Shown piece by piece: positions 36,401 through 48,800 of a DNA stretch of 64,000 nucleotides. The notes beneath the pieces were generated by a model. The model saw only the letters and a list, made by a program, of their open reading frames with translations, did not search any database and was not told the DNA's origin. The stretch is from assembly GCA_021904315.1 (NCBI GenBank), contig CM038914.1, forward strand, positions 5,084,001 through 5,148,000. The letters run 5' to 3'. This DNA comes from Sphagnum magellanicum. Lineage: Eukaryota > Streptophyta > Sphagnopsida > Sphagnales > Sphagnaceae. A program made the translations under genes and the position numbers. Each line of letters starts with the position of its first letter. Position 1 is the first letter of the stretch.

Positions 36401-38200
36401 TTCATAGTAGTTAGTTGGTTTAATTTGTGCCATTTTTTGAAATGTTAGTTTATTGTTAAACATTTCTTGCCTAAAAATTTAGTAATTAATTTGCAAAACT
36501 TAGATAGTTTAATTAGTTGTTCTTTTATCCAATGTTCAACTGGTAGATATTGACCATGAAATGGTTTATGAACATGATTATGGAAAAATAAAATTCCAAC
36601 CTTTAGTTCATTATCTTCTATAAAAAATTTCTAACTTTTAGGTATTCTGTTATTGTGCTTTTGATTTGTAAACACCATTGTTAGCATTATTACTTTTCAA
36701 TCTAACAAGTTTTCTTTAACCTTGAATGAATATTTCTTTTTAGGCTTTTGGATTTAAAAACATATTAATCTTTCAAACCTTTATTATATGTTTCATTGCA
36801 TGTTTTGCACTAATTAATGATGATGATTTATAAAAACTTTCAACAACATGTTTATAAAATATTTTAAACATAAACATAACTAGTTTCACAAAATAAAAAA
36901 ATTGAAAAAAAAATTACAAGTTGATGAAGGTGCTTCGTGATAAACTTGTAAATTTGAGTTATAAAAGAAATCATTTTTGAAATTTTTTTCTCTATATCAT
37001 GTTTATTAACTAATTGTTTAAATATGTGGAAATGAAAAAACTAGATAAAAAATAAGTAACTAAATTATCCTATCATAACAACCATCATACATTTTTTTTC
37101 ATAACATGCATGCATGTTTTTCAAAAGTTCAATTGCCATTAATTCATTTGTGCAATTTATCATGCATAAAAAATTGAAATATGATAGCATGTCAAAATCT
37201 ATAAAGGCCATAATAATATCATGATTAAAATAACATTTAATGCTAAGAGCAAAAAAATCCTGAAATATGAAAGTGAGAGTAACATCAAATCTACATGGGC
37301 CATCACAAGATTATGAAAATCATAACATGCGATGTAATTTATTAATAATAATCAATAATCTTTGTTAATATAATGTTCATTAAATGAAAAATTCACAAGA
37401 AAAATTTATTATATAATCATTTGGAAGACAATTTAAATCATACATTGGAAAAGACACCTAAATGGACGTTCACATGATAATCATTTTGATCAAGTAAAAT
37501 ACCCATGTTGTGAAATAAATAATTAAACTATGATTATCAAAATATGTGTGTTTTAAAAAAATGATTATGATATGACTATTATAATACACTTGTCATGTAT
37601 TAAATGAATAAAATATATTTAGATAAATAACCGAAGAAGCCTAAATTAAGCCCATTTAAACCTAACTTAAAAAGCCTAGCAAAAAAAAAAAAAAAAAACT
37701 TCCTAAAGTTTTAAACTACAAAATCAAACTAATATAGGAACTTAAGTAGCTTAAAAGGATGAAAATATCCTTGGGCAATGTTACTAGGAACAACCTTGCC
37801 AAAATCATAGGAAATTTGGACCCAATATAAAAAAATAAATTTTTCATCTACTTATAAATTGGTTTATTCGATTGGAGTAGGTGAGCTATGTTTTCCCCAC
37901 CTATGCATAAATTCATGAAAAATAATTAACATCCAAAAACCTATAGTATGCATTAGCATTTTGATTTTTGAACCATTCCTAACCCAATTATTGACTTTTT
38001 AAAAAGAATGTCCTTACATTTACACATTAGATTTTTTTCATGTTTATTTAATACATGGACAAGGGAATAATCCAAACTAGTTATTAAAATAACAAAAGAT
38101 GAAAATAATTATCATTTGTGTTCTTCACATCAATGGCCCTTTAAGACTTCACGATCTTGATTTTAAAAATTCATAACTAAGTGAAAATTTATTTGATCAA

Positions 38201-38274
38201 TCTTATATATTAAAGTTACAGTGGTGTCTGTTTGTCTATCTGTCTGTCCGGGCAGTTTCCAGGCACTGCCCGGA
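38201..38274 (+). mobile_element. Possible Helitron-like 5' end with a GC hairpin
   Basis: After an A, the sequence starts TCTTATATATTAAAG, then GTGTCTGTTTGTCTATCTG. The TC start, AT-rich lead and insertion next to A resemble plant Helitron 5' ends. It is followed by a perfect inverted repeat: TCCGGGCAGT (38247-38256) and ACTGCCCGGA (38265-38274) with an 8-nt loop. Helitron hairpins are expected at the 3' end before CTRR, so the fit is incomplete and no matching 3' end was found. Confidence 0.3.
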
Positions 38275-38330
38275 CCTTTGGTTTTTTTTTTTTGATGGGT
38301 TTTGTTTTCTGTGACAATTATTACCCAACT

Positions 38331-38382
38331 GACAGGGGGCGGGGGCTAGCACGGGCGGGGGGGGGGGGGGGGACAGGCGGGG
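38331..38382 (+). repeat. G-rich island with a 16-base G run
   Basis: A short stretch of extreme G content in otherwise AT-rich DNA, including a run of 16 G at 38357-38372 and flanking GGG clusters. It could form a G-quadruplex, or it could be length-variable or misassembled. Confidence 0.7.
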
Positions 38383-40329
38383 AAGACATCAAATAAGTTG
38401 GCATTTGAAATATTCTTAAAAATTAGCATCTGAATTTTTTTTCAAAAAATAAATTTTTTTTGTGTTCCTAGTAAAAAAAATCCCTTATGTTACATTCTTG
38501 AAACTTTTTGCTCATGCACTCATTTTCCACATCAAAACACATTTTTTTATAAATTTAATTGAAGTTTCAAATTTTACATGACTTAAGTAACCTTTTGATA
38601 AATAATTTGAAATGAAGAGATTTATTTATGTGAGTCCTATGTTGTCCTAAAGTTGGATGGGTCTAAAAAATTTAGGGTGTGACATTCCTAGTAGTACCAC
38701 CCAAAGATAAATTTGCCCAAGATCAATTTTTAAGTTACAAGTGTGAAGATTTGAATCATTCACCTTCACCTTCAAAAGTAAATTTTTTAACAATTACACA
38801 AACTTTTTTTATAATGAAATCATGTCATCACATTTTCATAAACATGTTTTTTTAGTTTATTTAAATAACCTATTCAACCTATTTTAATTAACCTACATTA
38901 ACCTAAATAAATTTAAATAATCTAGACCCTACCTAAGGTTTACACAAATGACTAATGTCCACCTAGAGGTTACATATGTGTTATAACATTTCCCTAGGAA
39001 AAACATAGTCTTTCCTAGAAGCTATGCAAGTTATTTAAGGCCTATTAAAAATTATGTAAATACCTAAAGGCCACCATAGGTTATCACTAAAAGGAAAATG
39101 TTAATTTGTGATTATAATTTGTGACTATAAATAAGTTGTAATGAAAATCAACAATTAAAAATATTTTAGTTGCTTAAGCGAAATCGCATTTAACATGTCG
39201 CATTCAACATGCAATTGCAATTCACAATAATGTCAACACATTTCACATGGATGATGTATCTAGTCAACACATACATTTTCATGTATTGATTATCCATATA
39301 CAATTTACAACTGGTCCACAACTTTTGCAATTAATATATAACTCATTCATTGATTACCAATTAGTAAGATAATAAATGTTAAAAACTCTTCATCATTTAG
39401 TTAAAAAAACTTACAATGTCATGACATTTTTCAATGGAATTATGCCATGTGACATAATTTGTTTTAATGAAATTCTACCACGTGGCAAAATTTACTTTAA
39501 TGGGATTATGCCATATGACATTATTTGGGAAAATTTCATGAAAATTAAAATAAAATTTGGCCATAATAAATTTAAATAAATATCTAGGTAAATAGGACTA
39601 AGTAGGTCATTAAATAGATTTACCTACTTACCTAGGTTAGGGATGTAAATAAGTTAGGGGGAGGTATGTAAATATTTTTATTTTATTTTGAATTTAACTT
39701 TTGGGGTTAAGTCTCTTTGATTGGCTCATTCCAAATGGCACATTTTTCTAATATGAAAATATAAAACAAAACACTTTCTTTATATAATTTACAAAATGGA
39801 AATGGAATACAAAGCGCATGGGATTATTTTTTAGTTGCAACCTAATATGCAACTAAACAATTTAATCACAAACTAGTTAACTAATTACTTACTTAATCTT
39901 GAATACTTAATTATTATCATTATCTAACTATTTGCTACCTACATATTTACTTACCTAACCTACCTAACCAAGACTATATATATAAAACATTCCTTAAATA
40001 CAACATAAATACAATATACCCTTAATATATTTGTAGGCACCATAATATATTTCAAAAATATAGGTAAACCACATAGATGTAATCAAGTTGTGACTATTTT
40101 TACAACTAATTTAACATAAAAGCTTGTTCTTGAATGAAAAGCCTAAAAAGTTAATCAACATGGAAAGATGAAAAACTTAATAATTACAAATTAATCACAC
40201 CATAATCACAAGAAAAATGATAGATTGAAAAGGATGGTGATTAATTGTAAAAATGGAAAACATAGTTGCAAATGACATTTAGTCACATATAATCACAAAT
40301 CGAATGGTTGCATAATACAAGATTTTTTT

Positions 40330-40600
40330 TAATGTATGTATGTTATGTCAATCTTACTTAAGGTTATGTAAGTTACCAAAGGATTATATAGGTTATTTAA
40401 AGGTCATTGTAGGTTTGCTTAAGGGCTATTGTAAGGCTATGTATGTTACATATGGGTTATTATAAGGTTATGTAAACTACCTAAGGCCCATTTAAAATTA
40501 TGTAGGTTATTTAAGGCCTACTTAATGGGTGCTTACAAGGTATACAAACCTACTTAAATTACTAAGTTATTTAGGGTTTACTTAAAACCAACATGACAAT
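40330..40600 (+). repeat. Degenerate GGTTATGTA/TAAGG repeat tract
   Basis: Loose repeats of AGGTTATGTAAGTTAC, TAGGTTATTTAAGG and CCTACTTAA-type words, with related words near 38930-39090 and 39590-39655. No clean period is seen. Probably eroded tandem repeats. Confidence 0.4.
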
Positions 40601-43546
40601 CATTCTATAACCATAGAATAAATGTCATGTTGTTTATTTCAAGTCAATTATAATTGCATTAAACTATTAGGTCCTTATTATCCATGTCATTACAAAATAT
40701 TCATTATGTAATCATAAAACAATTGTCAAATCAACTTCATTTTCTAGTTATTTTATAGTTGCATTAAAATGCCAACTCATCATTATCCATGTCATTTGCA
40801 TGCCAATCATTGTAAAATTATAAAAATGATATTTAAAAATCCATGTCATTTTATCATCCCTCATGGATGTCATAAGGATGAAATAAAAGCAATGAAATAA
40901 TGACTTTATGTTTCAATCTATAACATTGTCATCTATCAATGACATAGTTATCTAATTTACAAGGTTGTATTTTATGATATAGTCATTCATAAAGTCATTG
41001 AAGACTTCTAGTCAATGTTTCCTTGGTTACAAAGGACATGATTTCTTTTAGTGAATTTCCATTGAAAAAATTTCTTTGATATTTGGTTTGTAGCAAATTT
41101 GAATAAATTTATTTTTTTATGATCACCATTTTGGCTACATTATCAATTTGTGAAAAAAAACATTACATTGAATTGAATCGATTGTTGGTTTTTATTGCAT
41201 TACAAATCTTGTACTAAAATCTTGGATATTTTTGGGATTTCCAATTTTGGGTTGAAACTATGACCTATATTTTGTTGTCATTGTTTGTACCAAATATTGT
41301 ATTTAGTGAGTTACCAAATGTTCACTTCACAAAGCTAGTAGTGAGGTGGTTAGGTTGGGCATCCTCCTTAATGAAATGGTTGTAAGTTTTGGTCATTGGT
41401 TCTAGTTCACCTCATTGAGCTAGGAGTGAGGTGATTACTTGGCTACACCTAGAGGAAGGAACCCAAAATCCTCCCCCTTTTCCTTTCGTTAGAAGTAAGG
41501 AAGCTCAAATATGTTTAGAAATTTCCAAACACATGGCTTTACAAAATTTATAATATTCATATTATTTATGCAAATTCTTGGCATGGGTAATTATAATATG
41601 GGGCCCATATATATAAATTACTTGGGAACTAATTCATTGAAAAGGTATTTTATTGATTTTTCCATTGGTGTAAATATATATGTAACATTTTGTGTTAATT
41701 TGTCTTCCTTTTAAATTAAGTCCATATATAAATGAATGCTTCAATCATAACTATATATATGTGAGCAAGGTACTAGTGGGATCAAACCTTGGAATTCCTT
41801 TTTCTCCTTTCTTCTTGCCATATTTATGCACTTTTTTTTCACATGTAATTGGGGTCAATTTGTTTCATTTACCCCTTATTTTTTTTTATAACCTTTTTAA
41901 AAATTCCCTTAAGGTTAAATTATTTGTTCTTTTCAAAACCCTTATGGGGGGTCGGGTTATAATAAACATTTTTGAGATTCAAAATATGACATTGAATAAA
42001 ATGTAAAAATAATTATTGTTTTAAAATCCAAAACCATTAAATTCTTAGATATATTGATGGTTTATTAGCATATTTTGGGTGGATGAACATGGGTATTGAA
42101 TGCATTTGTCAACAATAACATTAAGACATTAAAAGGCAGCATTTTGCAATGAATATGGTCTTAAATTATTTTAACAATATTAATTAGTAAGTTAGGTTTT
42201 GTTAAAGGAGCCACGTAACTTTGTGATGAAGATCCATGGTGGTTTCACAACAATGGTGGCATATCCCTAAGGAGGGAAGGAAGGAAGGAAGGAACAAGGT
42301 GGGTATTACAACAACATTTTTTTTTAAAGATCATAACTAAACATCATATACATATGGAGAATATATAAATGGATTACCTACCTATTGGTACTAATCTATC
42401 TATACTTCAAGATCTATGGGCTAGATATACATCCCATGGGGTACAATTGTTGGAGAAGTTTAAATTTGTACCCTAACCAACAAATGTTTTGGTTGGAATA
42501 GTTGGTACAAACATGCAAGGGACCCAATCAAACCATAGGTAGGTGGAATTAATTAAGAATGAACCTATTTTTGGATTAATGGAGACTATTTTTGAGAAAC
42601 AGAAAGTTTCAATCAATCCTTAATCATGAACTATAATTTTTCAAAAAAGGAATAGGAGGAAAATTACTATATTCATGGTGGCTCAATAAAATGGGTAGCA
42701 TATTACCTATATAAACCTTAAGAAGAATTCCTTGACTCTTGTCTCCATCCTTGTGGCTGTAGTTGGAGGGATTTTTTTTTGGTGTCAAAAAAAATTGCAA
42801 TAACACTTGACATCTTTTCTACACAGATTTCCAATTTCCAAGGTATATTTCTTGATGTCAAAAGATATCTAATGGAATTGAAAAATCAAACACAATATCT
42901 AATGGTTCATGGGACCTTGTGTAAAACTCCAAATCGTTGATATCTATCCATCAAAATTGGACTTCAAATTATGAACAATTTCATGTTTTACCCAATGTAT
43001 GAATGAATTGCTATCAAGTTTATTCAATCAAATTTTTGTTGGTTCAAGACAAGGATCTCAATAGAGAAGCCACTCTCATTTGGAACTATTTGGGTTGAAC
43101 ACAAAGTGTAAATTCCAATTCATTAGGGTGTTTTTTTGGGTTTTTCAAATACATTGCATAGGCTTCCTTTCCAACCTTGAGTATGGACTATACAACACAA
43201 CTTGACCCAATGCAAAGGATGTGGACAAGGGATATTTCCAAAATGGGGACACATACATAATTTGAATTCGCCATCCTCAAGACATCTTATACATTTATAA
43301 GGTGCATTAAAAGATAGGTGAAATATTATGCTATGTATGAACATCCCCATTGATGCCCTACACAACAAGTTTTGGATGAAGAAAGGTAAATATTATATTA
43401 GTTAGTAGTAATAAAATGGCTTTTAGGCCAATATTTGAGCATAAGATATTGTGCATGGCAAAAAACATACAATCTAACACTTATTATTGATTGGCAAATT
43501 GGTTGATTGATTGGTCCCACTAGTTTGCAGCTATTAGTAGTCTCCC

Positions 43547-43980
43547 ACCTTTTACAATCCCAATTTCATGTTTATGGGTGAAATGTGAGAAACAATAAGC
43601 TGGTCATCTTGGATGTGAGATTTATTGTTGGAGGTCCAAATACCAAGTATAGGTGAAGCTACTCCATTGGTAGCAATAAATGACTTATAAAATATAATAA
43701 TTTGGATGAAGTTCGATTCATGCTTTGAATAGTGTGAAATTGAGTTTGGACATGTAAAATATGAAACATTAGAGCACTCCACAAGGATCAATAAAGAAAT
43801 TTATGATGGATTTGGAATTGGTTTAGTCACAAGAATTGTCTCGTGTGGTGACATTTGACTAATAATCCTCACTCTACATTGTCCAATCTTTCATGTTTAT
43901 TGGTGAGGATGGTGAAACAATAATGATGGACACTTGGAGAGGCCCACATACCGAGTGTGGGTGGATTGTGCTCCAACATA
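43547..43980 (+). repeat. Eroded direct duplication
   Basis: About 43550-43670 and 43885-43980 share ordered blocks (CAATTT/CAATCTTT then CATGTTTAT, GGTGA, GAAACAATAA, AGGTCC/AGGCCC, ATACC then AGTGTGGGTGGA or AGTATAGGTGAA). The spacing is about 340 bp. Origin unknown. Confidence 0.4.
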
Positions 43981-44790
43981 TTTTAGGTCAAGTTTTTATT
44001 GCAAAAAATTTCACCACAACACTACAAGCAAAGCTTAATCTATACTAGGATCGAGCCACTTATTGATTACCAGGTAGAGGCAATTAGTGTAGATGGTGGG
44101 TTAATGGTGGATTAGGTCTAATGCACTAAACTAGCACATTAGTCTGCCAGAGCTTGTCAGACAATTGTAGGGTTTGAGATCTCAAGGGTTGATGTTGTGA
44201 ACAACTTTTTGGCTATTTTTTTTCTTCTGGTTTTTTGCATCTGCAAACAATGTGGAGCTGCATGACCATTCTTCCTGCCTCAACACTTACCCCGAATGAC
44301 CTTCTACTTCCATAACTTGGGGTTTGCACAAATTGTTATTACGCAATTAAAACTTGTTACATTATTTGCACCTTGATCTTGGAGTTAACTCCATTCACAT
44401 ATATGCAAAACTTGTGTTTGAAATGATCGATCGATTTGGGTTTGTTGAGGAGTCACATGATCAGAATCAAAAGGAAAACGCTTGCAACCCAATCAAGAGG
44501 AAAAGCTTGCAAGTGGGTTGCAGAGTCCAGACTGCCTTGTGAACATGAGATTTAGAAATCCATGTGTATTATGCTCTTGAGGAGGTAAAGCCACAAATCA
44601 TAACTGGATGGAATGCTTAGCTGAAGGGCTTATGGACAGGCAACAGCATGCGGCAGAGCATACAGAACAGGTACAACACAACAACCCATGTGTAACATTT
44701 TAAACTCCAATTACTGGATCACCAAATCAATTGTCCTCTTGTTAATGTTGACATGCATTATTAGGTTATTGAATCCACAAAAATTAAAAT

Positions 44791-45515
44791 TGCTTCAGAT
44801 TACATAAATCCAGATTATAAAATGCACTTTGTTTGGATCATCACTGAATCCTAGTGTTTTTTGCTTTTTTCTTTCTTCAAGTGTGTGATGTAGGCACATG
44901 GCTGTTGATTGCATTGCTTCAGATTACATAAATCCCGAGTATAAAACGCACTTTGTTTGGATCATCACTGAATCCTAGGGTTCTTTCTTTTTTCTTTCTT
45001 CAATTGTGTGATGTAGCCACACAGCTATTGATTGCATTGCTTCAGATTACATAAATCCAGATTATAAAACGCACTTTGTTTGGATCATCACTGAATCCTA
45101 GGGCTTTTGCTTTTTTCTTTCTTCAATTGTGTGATGTAGGCACACAGCTGTTGATTGCATTGCTTGAGATTACATAAATCCAGATTATAAAACACACTTT
45201 GTTTGGATCATCACTGAATCCTAGGGTTTTTGCTTTTTTCGTTCTTCAATTGTGTGATGTAGGCACACAGCTGTTGATTGCATTGCTTCAGATTACATAA
45301 ATCCCGATTATAAAATGCACTTTGTTTGAATCATCACTGAATCCTAGGGTTTTTTCTTTTTTCTTTCTTCAATTGTGTGATGTAGCCACACAGCTATTGA
45401 TTGCATTGCTTCAGATTACATAAATCCAGACTATAAAACGCACTTTGTTTGGATCATCACTGAATCCTAGGGTTCTTTCTTTTTTCTTTCTTCAATTGTG
45501 TGATGTAGCCACACT
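44791..45515 (+). repeat. 123-bp tandem repeat, six copies
   Basis: TGCTTCAGATTACATAAATC recurs at 44791, 44915, 45038, 45161 (one mismatch), 45284 and 45407, spaced 124, 123, 123, 123 and 123 bp. Each unit includes CACTTTGTTTGGATCATCAC, TGAATCCTAGGG and GTGTGATGTAG. The array stops within a few bases of the dispersed repeat at 45520. Confidence 0.92.
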
Positions 45516-45519
45516 GGTG

Positions 45520-45700
45520 ATCATCCACAAGAAGAATTATTTGGCTACAGGTTAGATCAGAGAGGAAAGTAGAAAAATTTGAAGAATCCTGCTATATTTT
45601 GGTGAGACCAGCTGGAACCTATTGTCTGAATATGGCAATAATTTCAGCAAAAATAAATTTCCTTGAAATCTGGTGACTTGGGTGCATTTTTTTTCCACAA
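45520..45700 (+). repeat. Dispersed repeat, copy 2 (upstream of the aspartic protease)
   Basis: Direct-orientation relative of 6586-6765: ATCATCCACAAGAAG, TTTGGCTACAGGT, AGAGGAAAG, AATCCTGCTA, ACCTATTG and TCTGGTGACTT occur in order. It lies between the 123-bp array and the first protease exon. Confidence 0.6.
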
Positions 45701-45803
45701 GAATTTGTTGTTGTTTCAGTTGAGGAGCCTTATGTGTAAGGTGCTTCTGAGTCTCCTTGGCAAACAAAAATCAGAGGTATTGAAAATTCTACTAGATCTT
45801 TAC

Positions 45804-48800
45804 ATGCTTGGTAAGGATTTTGAATGGAGCGCGGTTCTGGGGATTCTGGTCTTGTGCTCAGCTCTTGCCTCATGTCGGGCTGAGCCTCAGTCCAAGAACT
45901 ATTTTTCAACACTAATTTGATGGGCAATGCCTGGACCAGGATTTCGGACTTGATGGAAGGCAACTAGGGCCAAGCTGGAAAGTGGCTGCAGTGTTTATGT
46001 TAATCTCCATAGCCATCAATTTCCTCCCTCGTTGGCGATTACTTGAAGCTGAGCTGATGAAGACTAATATGGTACCAGCTGCTTCAGGAGACTTATTGCA
46101 AGTGCAACAAATTCGACCCACACTTGTGTTCAGACTATATCACACAAGTGAAATCCATAGTAATCGGAGTATTCCATTGCTTAGCAAGTTTGCAGAGACA
46201 ATAGAAATGGCTTCTAGCAGACACCTTATGGGAGCACCACAACCAACCTGGAGTGTTGATGGAGGAATGCCATTGTCCAGAACAGATGAAGTGTAGGTTG
46301 GCTCATCTTCATCCTTTTTTGCACAAATTTTATGATGTAATAGAGTTGTCTGTAAAGTAAGGAAATACTCCACTAGAATCCTGAGTTTTGTCATAAACAG
46401 GGTTAGATTCAAACAACATCTGCACCAAAAATACATAAGCATTCAAGGTGGGTGGAGAGACTCGGAAAACCATCAAAAAACTATTTTGATGGTTTTCTGA
46501 GTTTCACCATCTTTCTTTTTTCCTGAGCACCTCCTCAGCCATTGCTTCCTACATGTATTTTCGTTGCTCCTCCTACTTGTACAGTGACTATGATTCCTCT
46601 CGAACTTTGTGCATTAAATGCTGAGTTTCAGCATTTCAAAAAATTCATACTGAGATTTAGTAAAGTTTCTTTACTTTACGGATACCACTTGAAAAGGGGT
46701 TATGGGGTGAAAGGAGGCCCAAAGATAGGGTGAACACCAGCTGAATTTGTGGATTTCTCTAATGAATCATGAAGAATTCAATAACACTGAGTTTCTTGAT
46801 TTGCAGAGACACATATCACATTAAATTGCGTTTGGGTGATCCTCCGAAAGAGTTTTACTTGGATGTAGATACGGGAAGTGACATTACTTGGGTGAATTGT
46901 GAGTGGCCAAGCACATCACCAAGTGTGGTGAGTGTATTTTCACAATCACTTCATTCTAACAAACCTTTGGACTTGTGTGGAGAAAATCATCAAGATTAGT
47001 GATTGTGGTGGGTACACCTCTCTACACATACATACATACATACATACCATGATGGTCTAAACCCTTTTAACATCACTCCTTTTTTTGAATTTTCAAGAAA
47101 TTATTTCCCCTAGATAATAATAATAATCCTTGTGGATTTATTGATCACCCACCCACCTACTTACCATACTTACTAGAGTAGCATCCAAAACCTACCAGGT
47201 CCAATATTTTGGCTTGGAATTGCATCCCCTTGTGAAATGATTTCTTTTGCATGTGCAGGGTGTGAATGGGTTGTTCAAACCTAAAGTGCAGACAATACTG
47301 GATTGCAGAGACAAGAAAACATGTAGACAATTTCAAGAGGAGAAGTTGAAGTGTAATGCAGCCATGAAGCACCATTGTCTATTTGCCGTTGAATATGCCG
47401 ATAAATCACTCTTTAAGGGTGTGATCGTCAATGATTCGGTTACTCTTGAGTTGAATGACCAAAGTACTTTGCAAACAAATTTGGCATTTGGGTATATAAT
47501 TCATTTGCACCAAAACTCTTGTAATGAATAAGAATTCATTTTTGATTCACCGAAACATAGGCCCCCTTAAAAGTTTAGAAACCTCATGTGCTATCTAAAG
47601 ATTTTATTTGTTGTAGACTATACTATAATTGAATTAAAAGTTAAATTGTGGAATAGTCTAGAGCCCATAGAAGTGTTTTAAAGTTAAGTTGTTATTATAT
47701 TGGAGATTTTTTCCAATTGAAGGTTTTGAATTGCCCGTTATAAATGAACTTAAATTGATGATTTTTCAATTAATGATTTTTAAATTAATTTAAGTTAACA
47801 ATGTGAGCCTAAATTGAAATAGATCGGGGAAACATCATCAATTTAAGTTCACATTATCATTAACTTAGTTTCTTAGTTCCAACAATTTGCCAAAAAGGGT
47901 GAAAAATTTGATGGACTTGTTACATAGTTTCACCCTAATCCCTCCATTGAATTACATATTTCAAAGGCAAGGGGGACCATGCTTTATGATCCCCATTTTG
48001 AAAGTAAAATCTCATGAAATTCATAAAGCCCCAAAATAGGTAATGCAAGCACAAAATCAAACCCTTGTGAAAATGAAAGAAATCATCCATTTTTGAATAG
48101 ATATCCATCCAAGCACAAGCTTAGTTGGCAATCGATTATAGGGTTTTCGGGGTTTCCACTTTTGTACATAGCAGATGTGCATACACCGCAAGAAGGGACA
48201 GCAAAATAGGCCATAAAACGAAGCTTGCAACCGATGGATTGCTTGCACTGGGCAAGGGGGCTGGAACTACATTCCCAGCACAATTGGCAACCCGGGGAAC
48301 AATCCATGGGGATGTAGTAGGGATGTGCATGACCGCTGTACACCAGGTGAAGGCCAATGGTGCGGGTTATGTTTTTTTGGGGTCAGAGATGATACCGAGC
48401 TTTAAACCTTTCACATGGGCAGCTATGATTCCACGTCCAGCAAAAGATGGGTATGAGAATCTCAAAACTATGCTCCTCATATGCGTATACATAACTGATT
48501 GTAAGGAGTATCAGCACACCATTGGACAAAACCTCCTTAATTATGTTACATATTTTGTTGCCTTCCAACATATAGGCTTATACGACATACCTTCTTCGTA
48601 ACACGTTTTTGCACTTTCTTGGTTGCTAGTTGATTGAACCTCATAACTCACATTCCAGGTGCACAGGCAGATGTGCTCTAAGCAGATGATGTGCTCTGAA
48701 GTACTTTGAATTTGTTTCATTGTTTATTAGTTTTATTCTCTCACATGGCTTTGGTGTAAAATGTTTGAGAAATTACAACTTGTTGTGTGTGCTTGCTTTC

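Larger units (their letters stand above)
33441..44790. other. Long AT-rich gene desert
   Basis: More than 11 kb of low-GC DNA with no recognisable gene. Named sub-features are listed separately (38200 region, 40330-40600, 43547-43980). Other items are a (GGAA)n run at about 42274-42293 and a Cys-rich minus-strand frame at 43368-43123. Remaining open frames are short and AT-driven. Confidence 0.5.
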
